Source: Bacillota bacterium
GTDB taxonomy: Bacteria > Bacillota > Clostridia > Acetivibrionales > DSM-2933
Length of the DNA stretch: 7,430 nucleotides
Direction of reading: 5' to 3'
Assembly: GCA_030705945.1 (NCBI GenBank)
Contig: JAUZPS010000235.1
Span: 1-7,430 of the forward strand
Part shown: positions 1-5,177 of the stretch, piece by piece
Layout: every line of letters begins with the position of its first letter
How positions within the stretch are numbered: position 1 is the stretch's first letter
Program-made: the position numbers and the translations under genes
The notes under the pieces: generated by a model
The model's database searches: none
Told to the model about the DNA's origin: nothing
Seen by the model: the letters and a program-made list of their open reading frames with translations, nothing else

Positions 1-804
1 TGCGGTGAATGCTTAGCCTGTAAAACCTTTGATAATGACACAAATCCGGATATTCATATTATAGATGGCAGCGACGGAAGTATTGGGGTTGATGAAATTC
101 GAACTTTACAGAGCGATATTATATTAAAACCAATGTATTCTCCAAAAAAGGTTTATCTCATTTTCGATGCTGATACTATGACAGCGCAGGCTCAGAATTG
201 TCTATTAAAAACCCTTGAGGAACCGCCTTCCTATGCTGTCATAATATTGACTGCTTCAAATTATGAAGCTCTTATGGAAACTATTAAGTCAAGAGTTTCA
301 AGGCTTTCATTTAAAAAGTACAGCAAGGAAGAAATAAAAGGCGCTTTAGAAAAAACAATCGATAAAACAATTGATAACATGGACTTCGTAGTATCATTTT
401 CTGATGGAGTTATCGGCGCGGCATTAAACATTGCCGGTTCCGATGAGTTCATTAAGACAAGGGATGAGACAATTGAAGTTGTGGGTAAGATGGTTGACAG
501 CAAGCTGGTTGAAATATTTGATCTAATGAAGTTCTTCGAAGAAAACAAACACAATATAGATAAGGTCTTAGATATCATGCTGACCTTTTACAGAGACATT
601 ATGATCTACAAAAAGACCGGGGAAGAAAATATGTTGATTAATTCTGATAAAAAGGGTATCATATTAAATAATGTTAATAAGTTTTCTGCAAAAAAGCTTG
701 GAGACAACATTGAGCAAATCGAAAAGACGAGGCGTATTTTGCAGCAGAACGCTAACTATCAACTTTCAATGGAAGTAATGCTTATGAAGCTTCAGGAGGA
801 ATAA
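1..804 (+). CDS. holB: DNA polymerase III subunit delta' (HolB), 5'-truncated by window edge
   Basis: Clamp-loader delta' subunit, which helps load the beta sliding clamp onto primed DNA at the replication fork. The frame is open from base 1, so the start lies outside; 267 residues are visible and roughly 50-60 N-terminal residues are probably missing compared with the usual family length. The visible part opens with three cysteines spaced CxxCxxC (residues 1, 4, 7), the end of the delta' zinc module. It continues through the AAA+ core: VYLIFDADTMT (Walker-B-like), then NCLLKTLEEPP, a clamp-loader signature, then TIKSRVSRLSF at the SRC motif. The SRC cysteine is replaced by valine while the Ser-Arg is kept. 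The C-terminal third is the helical collar domain. Synteny agrees, since ricT follows 5 bases after the stop and the ricT ribosome binding site lies inside the holB 3' end, so the two are almost surely cotranscribed. DnaX is the main alternative but is excluded by the domain layout and the neighbours. Confidence 0.95.
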   Translation, partial: CGECLACKTFDNDTNPDIHIIDGSDGSIGVDEIRTLQSDIILKPMYSPKKVYLIFDADTMTAQAQNCLLKTLEEPPSYAVIILTASNYEALMETIKSRVSRLSFKKYSKEEIKGALEKTIDKTIDNMDFVVSFSDGVIGAALNIAGSDEFIKTRDETIEVVGKMVDSKLVEIFDLMKFFEENKHNIDKVLDIMLTFYRDIMIYKKTGEENMLINSDKKGIILNNVNKFSAKKLGDNIEQIEKTRRILQQNANYQLSMEVMLMKLQEE

Positions 805-809
805 TTTAA

Positions 810-1679
810 ATGGTGAAGGTGGTTGGGGTTAGATTTAAAAGCGCAGGAAAGATTTATTTCTTTGACCCAGGTGAACTAGAGATTGAAGTAAATTCTAATG
901 TAATAGTTGAGACTGCAAGAGGAGTAGAATTCGGACAAGTAGTGGTTCCAATCAGGGAAGTGGCGGAAGAAGAGATTGTAGCGCCATTGAAGCCAGTAAT
1001 CAGAGTAGCAACTGATGAGGACAAAAAACATGCTGACGAAAACAAGCAAAAGGAAGAAGACGCCTTTAAGATATGCCTTAAAAAAATTAATGATCATAAC
1101 CTCGATATGAAGTTAATTGATGTCGAATATACATTTGATAATAATAAAGTATTATTTTATTTTACCGCAGATGGCAGGGTAGATTTCAGAGAGCTGGTAA
1201 AAGATCTTGCGTCTGTTTTTAAAACTAGAATAGAGTTAAGACAGATCGGAGTAAGGGATGAAGCTAAGATGCTAGGCGGTATAGGAGTTTGCGGTCGTGT
1301 TTTGTGCTGCAATTCCTATCTTGGCGAGTTTCAGCCTGTGTCAATAAAAATGGCAAAGGAACAGTGTCTTTCCTTAAATCCTACTAAGATATCGGGAACA
1401 TGCGGAAGACTAATGTGCTGTTTGAAATATGAGCAAGAGGCTTATGAGGAAATTATCGGCAGAGTGCCTAGGGTTGGAGCTATTGTAAGCACACCTGACG
1501 GACAAGGTACTGTTATGGATATAAGTATGCTTAAGGAATTGATAAAGGTAAAAATGGACAAGGGCAATGAAACTGATCTTCAGATATATAAAGCTGATGA
1601 AGTTAAGGTAGTTAAGGATGCGGCAAGGGATGAAGACGCCGACATTAACTTCGAAGAACTAAAAAAGCTGGAAGATTAA
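810..1679 (+). CDS. ricT: PSP1-domain protein RicT (YaaT)
   Basis: 289-aa cytosolic protein of the PSP1/YaaT family. In B. subtilis, RicT forms the RicA-RicF-RicT complex, which binds [4Fe-4S] clusters, speeds phosphotransfer to Spo0A, and helps RNase Y mature certain mRNAs. The N-terminus (VVGVRFKSAGKIYFFDPGEL, residues 4-23) is the family hallmark. The PSP1 core around residues 60-210 carries RQIGVRDEAKMLGGIG (144-159) and two cysteine clusters: CGRVLCC (161-167) and CGRLMCC (198-204), with Cys186 between them. These are the expected iron-sulfur ligands. The tail after 265 is acidic and lysine-rich. ATG 810 is preceded by AGGAGGA (794-800, 9-base gap); a GTG one codon later is possible but less likely. 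It sits directly after holB as in Bacillus. RicA and RicF homologues are not in the window. Length and motifs fit the family closely. Confidence 0.95.
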   Translation: MVKVVGVRFKSAGKIYFFDPGELEIEVNSNVIVETARGVEFGQVVVPIREVAEEEIVAPLKPVIRVATDEDKKHADENKQKEEDAFKICLKKINDHNLDMKLIDVEYTFDNNKVLFYFTADGRVDFRELVKDLASVFKTRIELRQIGVRDEAKMLGGIGVCGRVLCCNSYLGEFQPVSIKMAKEQCLSLNPTKISGTCGRLMCCLKYEQEAYEEIIGRVPRVGAIVSTPDGQGTVMDISMLKELIKVKMDKGNETDLQIYKADEVKVVKDAARDEDADINFEELKKLED

Positions 1680-1681
1680 CG

Positions 1682-1843
1682 TTGGAAAATAAAAAAAAAG
1701 AGTTTTCTTTAGTCTATATTGGTGGTAAAATATTAACGTCGATTAAAGCAAAGGGAATAAATAAAATATGGCTTCGTTTTATATTTAGTTTATGTGTTCA
1801 TATAGTATGTGAATACGAGCCTAAAAGCAGAAGTGATATTTAA
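1682..1843 (+). CDS. small hypothetical protein, TTG start, coupled to ricT
   Basis: A 53-codon open frame starts with TTG two bases after the ricT stop. GGAAG (1670-1674) inside the ricT 3' end gives a 7-base Shine-Dalgarno spacing. The product begins (M)ENKKKEFSLVYIGGKI, has a basic middle (KAKGINKIWLR), a short hydrophobic stretch around residues 33-42 (FIFSLCVHIV) and a charged tail (EYEPKSRSD). I do not recognise it and it does not resemble YabA, the protein encoded at this position in Bacillus. For being real: the tight spacing, the placed ribosome binding site, balanced amino-acid composition, and the use of TTG by two other genes in this cluster. Against: its short length and the chance of a fortuitous frame in AT-rich DNA. 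Confidence 0.4.
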   Translation: MENKKKEFSLVYIGGKILTSIKAKGINKIWLRFIFSLCVHIVCEYEPKSRSDI

Positions 1844-1885
1844 CCCATTCCTATATAAGTTGCGATAATTAATACATTTTTAAGA

Positions 1886-1914
1886 GCTACATATCAGACA
1901 GAGATTGGTATAAT
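1886..1914 (+). promoter_or_regulatory. probable sigma-A promoter of the ferredoxin gene
   Basis: A perfect TATAAT (1909-1914) is preceded by TG at 1906-1907, giving an extended -10 (TGGTATAAT). Seventeen bases upstream is a weak -35, GCTACA (1886-1891), matching the ACA half of TTGACA. Transcription from about 1921 would leave a leader of roughly 80 nt before the ferredoxin start at 2000. A second, poorer candidate is TTGTGA (1939-1944) with TAAAAT (1964-1969) and a 19-base spacer. The gene has its own terminator, so an independent monocistronic transcript is likely. Confidence 0.6.
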
Positions 1915-1999
1915 GCAATAGTAAATGTAATATATTGGTTGTGACTTATACAGAATTGGTTCTTAAAATTTTCGAATATTTTAAGGAGGTGTTTTTTAA

Positions 2000-2170
2000 A
2001 TGGCATATTTTATTCATGAATCATGTATCAGCTGTGGAGCTTGCGAATCAGAATGCCCAGTATCATGTATAACAGCTGGGGATAGCTCATATGTAATTGA
2101 CGCGGATGCTTGTATCAGTTGCGGCGCTTGCGCAAATGTTTGTCCTGTAGATGCTCCTAAGGAACAATAA
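2000..2170 (+). CDS. 2[4Fe-4S] clostridial-type ferredoxin
   Basis: A 56-aa soluble low-potential electron carrier of the type that feeds hydrogenases, pyruvate:ferredoxin oxidoreductase and other anaerobic redox enzymes. Two cluster-binding motifs are complete: C9xxC12xxC15xxxC19P near the N-terminus and C38xxC41xxC44xxxC48P near the C-terminus, with the internal two-fold repeat ISCGAC typical of clostridial ferredoxins. An extra cysteine at residue 23 is outside the canonical eight. ATG 2000 follows a textbook ribosome binding site, AAGGAGGT (1983-1990, 9-base gap), suggesting high expression. It has its own promoter and terminator and lies between ricT and the TrmN6-like methyltransferase, where Bacillus has yabA. 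Function as a ferredoxin is secure; the specific redox partner cannot be read from the sequence. Confidence 0.95.
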   Translation: MAYFIHESCISCGACESECPVSCITAGDSSYVIDADACISCGACANVCPVDAPKEQ

Positions 2171-2187
2171 TTTATCTGAATGATAGG

Positions 2188-2229
2188 GTCGGGCAGAGAT
2201 TTTTACGTCTTTGCTCGACTTTATTTATT
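2188..2229 (+). terminator. Rho-independent terminator after the ferredoxin gene
   Basis: The left arm GTCGGGCAGAGA (2188-2199) pairs with TCTTTGCTCGAC (2208-2219) over 12 bp, including two G-U pairs, around an 8-base loop. A T-rich tract (TTTATTTATT, 2220-2229) follows. It begins 18 bases after the ferredoxin stop, so it ends that transcript and isolates it from the methyltransferase gene downstream. Confidence 0.88.
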
Positions 2230-2246
2230 CAAGTATTTTTTGATAC

Positions 2247-2351
2247 TATATAAAAAGCAATTAATCTTTTACATTTGCCTATCACAAAATAACGTTAAAG
2301 CGTTCGTTATTTTGCTCCGTCAAATGTAAGATTAATAGTGCTTTTTATATA
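2247..2351. repeat. palindromic MITE-like repeat, copy 1 (105 bp)
   Basis: The element is bounded by a perfect 12-bp terminal inverted repeat: TATATAAAAAGC at 2247-2258 and GCTTTTTATATA at 2340-2351. Pairing continues inward almost the whole way, with left arm 2247-2277 against right arm 2321-2351 (ending CATTTG / CAAATG) and only 2-base bulges. Inside is a second hairpin, CAAAATAACG (2285-2294) with CGTTATTTTG (2305-2314). A related copy lies at 4895-5000 in the same orientation, with the first 25 bases identical. It has no coding capacity. It could be a non-autonomous transposon relic or a repeated extragenic palindrome, and if transcribed it would form a long RNA hairpin. The outer TA pairs might be a target duplication, but this cannot be settled from two copies. 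Confidence 0.75.
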
Positions 2352-2356
2352 CCTAA

Positions 2357-2362
2357 TATAAT
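2357..2362 (+). promoter_or_regulatory. candidate -10 box for the trmN6-rsmI pair
   Basis: A perfect TATAAT lies just outside the right end of repeat copy 1 and about 40 bases before the TTG start at 2403, which is a sensible leader length. No good -35 is present at the right distance; the best is TTAATA inside the repeat with a 19-base spacer. The ferredoxin terminator upstream makes some local promoter necessary, which is the main argument for this weak call. Confidence 0.3.
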
Positions 2363-2402
2363 TTTATTTATCTTATATTCTGCAAAGGATTTTGGTGTAA
2401 AC

Positions 2403-3149
2403 TTGGATATCTTAATTAACGAAAATGAAAGCATTGATGATCTGCAATATAAAGGTTTGAAGATAATTCAAAAAAATGATGGTTTCAAATTTGGTGTTGA
2501 CGCGGTTATTCTAAGCCATTTTCTTGATGTCAAGAAAAATGACCATATTATTGATCTTGGGACTGGGACAGGCATAATACCTATTTTAATAGCTGGAAAA
2601 ACAGAAGCAAGGATGATAACTGGTTTGGAGATTCAGCAAGATATGGCGGAAATGGCTGCAAGAAGCGTTAAGCTGAATGAGCTTGACGAAAGAGTAAAAA
2701 TAGTATGCGGCGACATAAAAAACAGCGTAGAGTACTTTGGCGGTTCAAAGTTTAATTCAGTTGTCACAAATCCTCCGTATATGAGTTCGGGAAGAGGTTT
2801 GGTAAATCCATCCGATACAAAATCAATAGCTAGACATGAGATTTTATGCGGTTTGGAGGATGTTATAAGGTCCGCTGCAAAATTGCTTGTTACAGGAGGC
2901 CAAATGGCAATGGTTCATAGGCCTCAAAGACTGGTTGATATTCTGGTCCTTATGAGGCAATACAAAATTGAGCCGAAATTTTTAAGGTTTGTGCACCCTT
3001 CCCCTTACAAGAGAGCAAATCTTGTATTGATTAAAGGATTTAGGGGAGGAAACCCTGAACTTAAAATGATAGAGCCTTTATATATATATGATGAACATGG
3101 CAATTACTCTAAAGAGATAAATGATATTTATAACAGAGAGGAAAAATAA
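2403..3149 (+). CDS. trmN6: TrmN6/YabB-type tRNA (adenine-N6)-methyltransferase
   Basis: A 248-aa cytosolic class I SAM-dependent methyltransferase of the COG4123 group. E. coli TrmN6 (YfiC) makes m6A37 in tRNA-Val; the Bacillus homologue at this locus is YabB. The N-terminus has LKIIQKNDGFKFGVDAVILS (residues 19-38), typical of this subfamily. SAM-binding motif I is DLGTGTG (51-57), the acidic residue ending strand 2 is Glu76, CGD is at 102-104, and the catalytic NPPY is at 123-126. NPPY marks amino-group N-methylation. The start is TTG 2403: no ATG or GTG lies upstream in frame, and the protein then begins DILINENE as in homologues. The ribosome binding site is weak (AAAGG 2384-2388, 14 bases away, or GGTG 2394-2397). 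RsmI follows with one base between, as part of an RNA-methylation pair. Subfamily is sure; the exact tRNA target is inferred. Confidence 0.9.
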   Translation: MDILINENESIDDLQYKGLKIIQKNDGFKFGVDAVILSHFLDVKKNDHIIDLGTGTGIIPILIAGKTEARMITGLEIQQDMAEMAARSVKLNELDERVKIVCGDIKNSVEYFGGSKFNSVVTNPPYMSSGRGLVNPSDTKSIARHEILCGLEDVIRSAAKLLVTGGQMAMVHRPQRLVDILVLMRQYKIEPKFLRFVHPSPYKRANLVLIKGFRGGNPELKMIEPLYIYDEHGNYSKEINDIYNREEK

Positions 3150-3150
3150 A

Positions 3151-3999
3151 TTGAGTGATAAAGGAATACTGTATCTTGTGGCTACGCCAATAGGAAATCT
3201 TGAAGACATGACTTTAAGGGCAATAAGAGTTTTAAACCAGGTGGATATAATTGCTGCTGAGGATACTCGGCAGACACTTAAATTACTCAACCATCTTGAA
3301 ATAAAAAAGCCTTTAATAAGCTATTATGAGCATAACAAGATAACTAAAGGAAATTACATAATTGACCAGCTTCTGTCAGGCAAAGAGATAGCATTGGTAT
3401 CCGACGCGGGAACTCCTGGAATTTCGGACCCGGGAGAAGACCTGGTAAAGCTAGCGATTGAAAATGGAATAAACGTAACTCCCATACCTGGACCTGTTGC
3501 AGCCATAGCTGGGATTATAGCGTCAGGATTATGCTCGGGAAGATTTGTTTTCGAAGGTTTTCTTCCAATGAATAAAAAAGTCAGAAAAGAAAGATTAAGC
3601 CAAATAAAGTCAGAAATACGCACAATGGTTTTTTATGAGGCGCCTCACAAGCTTATTTATTCACTCAATGATATGTATGAGGTCTTAGGAGATCGGAATA
3701 TAGTTTTGGCAAGAGAGCTTACGAAGAAATTTGAAGAGTTCATAAGATTAACTCTTAAAGAAGCTATAGAGTATTATACGCTAAAGGCTCCAAAAGGCGA
3801 ATATGTTCTAATAATAGAGGGTGTAAAAGAAGAAATACTTGAAGAAGAAAAAATTGAAAAATGGAATACTATTAGTCTTGAGGAACATCTTCAGATTTAT
3901 TTGGATATGGAAATGACTAAAAAGGAAGCAATTATTAAGGTGGCTTCTGACCGCGGACTTAGCAAAAGAGATGTTTATAACAGTATTATGAAAAAGTAA
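3151..3999 (+). CDS. rsmI: 16S rRNA (cytidine-1402-2'-O)-methyltransferase RsmI
   Basis: Tetrapyrrole-methylase-fold enzyme that uses SAM to 2'-O-methylate C1402 in the decoding centre of 16S rRNA (YraL/YabC family). From TTG 3151 it is 282 aa. Motifs in order: LYLVATPIGNLEDMT (7-21), AEDTR (36-40), SYYEHN (57-62), LVSDAGTPGISDPG (82-95), PIPGPVAA (111-118), FEGFLP (134-139), FYEAPH (161-166) and ARELTKKFEEF (187-197). A C-terminal helix-turn-helix (KKEAIIKVASDRGLSKRDVY, 257-276) matches the RsmI C-terminal domain. I prefer TTG 3151 to the in-frame ATG at 3121. GAGAGGA (3136-3142) gives 8-base spacing to the TTG and the gap to trmN6 becomes one base, whereas the ATG would overlap trmN6 by 29 bases and add ten non-conserved residues. 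Cotranscription with trmN6 is likely. Confidence 0.95.
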   Translation: MSDKGILYLVATPIGNLEDMTLRAIRVLNQVDIIAAEDTRQTLKLLNHLEIKKPLISYYEHNKITKGNYIIDQLLSGKEIALVSDAGTPGISDPGEDLVKLAIENGINVTPIPGPVAAIAGIIASGLCSGRFVFEGFLPMNKKVRKERLSQIKSEIRTMVFYEAPHKLIYSLNDMYEVLGDRNIVLARELTKKFEEFIRLTLKEAIEYYTLKAPKGEYVLIIEGVKEEILEEEKIEKWNTISLEEHLQIYLDMEMTKKEAIIKVASDRGLSKRDVYNSIMKK

Positions 4000-4060
4000 T
4001 CATCAGTATGTTCAAAAGTTTCATGTCTGTAATTATAAGAGTGAAAAAATATAGTATAAG

Positions 4061-4130
4061 GGAGTTTCAAAAAATTCCTTGTTCAAGTTTTGTATGATGA
4101 AAACTCACCATATCAAGTTTTTGAAACTCC
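4061..4130. repeat. 70-nt hairpin with perfect 13-bp ends downstream of rsmI
   Basis: GGAGTTTCAAAAA (4061-4073) is exactly complementary to TTTTTGAAACTCC (4118-4130). After a one-sided bulge the pairing resumes with CTTG (4078-4081) and CAAG (4114-4117). Inside is a smaller hairpin, AGTTTT (4086-4091) with AAAACT (4100-4105). No T-tract follows on the plus strand (next bases TAGTTGACC), so it is not a standard terminator. It could be a MITE relic, a repeated extragenic palindrome or an mRNA 3'-end stabiliser for rsmI. No second copy is present in the window. Confidence 0.6.
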
Positions 4131-4181
4131 TAGTTGACCAGTTTATTTTTTGATACTAACTAAACTAATTTTCATTTGATC

Positions 4182-4227
4182 ATAAATAATAAAAGGACTG
4201 TTTTTAGACAGTCCTTTTATTATTTAT
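4182..4227. terminator. bidirectional terminator between convergent rsmI and abrB
   Basis: A perfect 20-bp stem pairs positions 4182-4201 with 4208-4227 around a 6-base loop (TTTTAG). The core is AAAAGGACTGT/ACAGTCCTTTT, and the outer AT-rich part supplies a T-rich run when read on either strand. It starts 182 bases after the rsmI stop and ends 4 bases beyond the abrB stop on the other strand, so it serves both transcripts. Confidence 0.93.
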
Positions 4228-4231
4228 ATAT

Positions 4232-4471
4232 TTATTTCTTAAGTTCTCTCATGCAATCAGGACAAATATTTTTTCCCTTGTATACTGATACGTCTTTTGC
4301 GTTTCCGCAGAATATACAAGCTGGCTCGTATTTCTTAAGTATTATTGTCTGACCGTCAACGTATATTTCTAAAGCATCCTTTTCTGCGATGTCGAGTGTT
4401 CTTCTTAATTCGATTGGAAGTACTACCCTTCCTAATTCATCAACTTTTCTAACAATTCCAGTAGATTTCAT
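4232..4471 (-). CDS. abrB: transition-state regulator AbrB, with cysteine-rich tail
   Basis: A 79-aa DNA-binding protein. AbrB represses stationary-phase and sporulation genes during growth. The N-terminal swapped-hairpin domain is nearly identical to Bacillus AbrB: MKSTGIVRKVDELGRVVLPI (1-20), then ELRRTLDIAEKDALEIYVDG (21-40). The C-terminal half differs from Bacillus: it is shorter and carries CxxC at 52-55 and CPDC at 70-73, a probable zinc-ribbon-like pair as seen in clostridial AbrB proteins. ATG at 4471 follows a strong ribosome binding site (AGAGGAGG on the minus strand, 4479-4486). The conserved position beside rsmI matches B. subtilis, where abrB is also convergent. SpoVT shares the N-terminal domain but is about 178 aa, so AbrB is favoured. 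It has its own promoter and a 0A-box-like site, consistent with Spo0A~P repression. Confidence 0.93.
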   Translation of the reverse strand: MKSTGIVRKVDELGRVVLPIELRRTLDIAEKDALEIYVDGQTIILKKYEPACIFCGNAKDVSVYKGKNICPDCMRELKK

Positions 4472-4498
4472 TTTATTTCCTCCTCTAAAATTACAGTA

Positions 4499-4507
4499 TT
4501 CGACAAA
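4499..4507 (-). promoter_or_regulatory. Spo0A box (0A box) in the abrB leader
   Basis: The minus strand reads TTTGTCGAA, containing the full 0A-box consensus TGTCGAA. It lies about 7-15 bases downstream of the transcription start predicted from the abrB promoter. In B. subtilis, Spo0A~P represses abrB by binding just downstream of the promoter, so both sequence and position agree. Binding itself is inferred. Confidence 0.65.
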
Positions 4508-4519
4508 CTTTGCATTTTT

Positions 4520-4548
4520 ATAGTAGCATAAATTCCAACTATCGTCAA
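4520..4548 (-). promoter_or_regulatory. sigma-A promoter of abrB
   Basis: On the minus strand, TTGACG (4543-4548) is a five-of-six -35. Seventeen bases on is TACTAT (4520-4525), a -10 preceded by TGC, which makes an extended -10. Transcription would start near 4513, leaving a leader of about 40 nt that contains the 0A box and the abrB ribosome binding site. Confidence 0.7.
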
Positions 4549-4894
4549 CAATAAATTTAAAAAAATTCTAAAAAATGTTTCCTGTAAATTCTTTTAATTT
4601 TCTAACCTTATTGAAATGCACTAAATTCAACTTTTGTTCACATTAATAATATTATGTATATTAGACATGGTTTATACGAATAAAATAACATGTTAAATAT
4701 GGTAGAATATAACTGGTAACCATGACAAATAAATTGTGACAAATTACGACAAAATATGAGCTTAAAATTGTCAAAAATCACTTCTAGAAATTGTTATAAT
4801 TGTAAAGCATGCAATACAATGATTGTGGAAAGCATCCACTAATAGACAAATTAGAGGCATTAATACCAGAGTGTAAACAGATTAGAAATAAGTC
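4549..4894. other. AT-rich intergenic stretch with a candidate plus-strand promoter
   Basis: No convincing gene is seen here. The best signal is an extended -10, TGTTATAAT (4792-4800), preceded by TTGTCA (4768-4773) at an over-long 21-base spacing. Another TG-extended -10 is TGGTAGAAT (4700-4708), without a -35. GACAAA occurs three times in the same direction (4724, 4738, 4748); the last, read on the other strand, is TGTCGTA, one base off the 0A box. A small hairpin, GTGGA/TCCAC (4825-4839), lies just after the main promoter candidate. Any transcript would run into repeat copy 2 and the spmA leader. Confidence 0.35.
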
Positions 4895-5000
4895 TATATA
4901 AAAAGCAATTAATCTTTTAAATTTATCTGTTGCAAAACCTCGTTAAAACTATTCGTTATTTTGCTCTGCTTAATGCAATATTAATAGCACTTTTAATATA
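4895..5000. repeat. palindromic MITE-like repeat, copy 2 (106 bp)
   Basis: Same orientation as the copy at 2247-2351. The first 25 bases are identical (TATATAAAAAGC and on through TTAATCTTTTA). The interior again has CGTTAAA followed by ATTCGTTATTTTGCTC, and the right end reads ATTAATAGCACTTTTAATATA. By eye roughly four-fifths of positions agree. The terminal inverted repeat is less perfect here and the inner hairpin is partly broken, so this looks like the older or more decayed copy. It lies in the long leader upstream of spmA. Confidence 0.72.
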
Positions 5001-5004
5001 TGAA

Positions 5005-5025
5005 AAATGTTTACTCAAAACATTT
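5005..5025. repeat. short 8-bp hairpin after repeat copy 2
   Basis: AAATGTTT (5005-5012) pairs perfectly with AAACATTT (5018-5025) around a 5-base loop. It starts 5 bases after repeat copy 2. No T-tract follows on the plus strand; on the minus strand a short TTTTTCAT follows, so a weak minus-strand terminator is possible. Confidence 0.4.
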
Positions 5026-5035
5026 GCAATTAAAT

Positions 5036-5063
5036 TGAATAGATATCTTTTTATATTCATATA
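5036..5063 (+). promoter_or_regulatory. speculative sporulation-sigma promoter upstream of spmA
   Basis: TGAATA (5036-5041), 16 bases, then CATATA (5058-5063) resembles the -35 and -10 of promoters read by the late sporulation sigma factors (sigma-E/sigma-G style, -10 CATA...). In B. subtilis spmAB is transcribed by a sporulation sigma factor in the dacB operon. The match is loose, the region is AT-rich, and the leader would be about 185 nt, so this is only a lead. Confidence 0.2.
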
Positions 5064-5109
5064 AATTAATACTGAATTCTATATATAAAGTATTGATATT
5101 AAGATATAA

Positions 5110-5138
5110 GCAGATGAAGTTAAAGCATCTTCATTTGC
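5110..5138. repeat. 10-bp hairpin in the spmA leader
   Basis: GCAGATGAAG (5110-5119) pairs with CTTCATTTGC (5129-5138), with one G-U pair as RNA, around a 9-base loop. An A-rich rather than T-rich sequence follows, so it is not a terminator on the plus strand. It could be a leader structure or protein-binding site. Confidence 0.4.
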
Positions 5139-5177
5139 AAAAATAATATGGGATTTTTCGCAACTTATAAATTAAGG

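Noticed and set aside
261..578. Minus-strand frames inside holB, ricT and rsmI
   Set aside because: They lack ribosome binding sites and motifs, and the opposite strand codes for clear conserved proteins.
3121..3150. ATG 3121 as the rsmI start
   Set aside because: It would overlap trmN6 by 29 bases and add ten non-conserved residues; TTG 3151 has a well-spaced GAGAGGA and fits the family N-terminus.
4061..4130. Hairpin after rsmI as an intrinsic terminator
   Set aside because: No T-tract follows the stem, and a textbook bidirectional terminator is present at 4182-4227.
4134..4162. TTGACC followed 17 bases later by TAACTA as a promoter
   Set aside because: The -35 is good but the -10 is poor, and it would point only into a terminator and the antisense of abrB.
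4809..4901. 30-codon frame beginning with ATG just after the TATAAT at 4795-4800
   Set aside because: It has no ribosome binding site and would need leaderless translation; it ends inside the repeat and is short enough to be chance.
2247..5000. CRISPR array from the repeated palindromes
   Set aside because: There are only two copies, more than 2.5 kb apart, each about 105 bp, with no regular short repeats or spacers and no cas genes.
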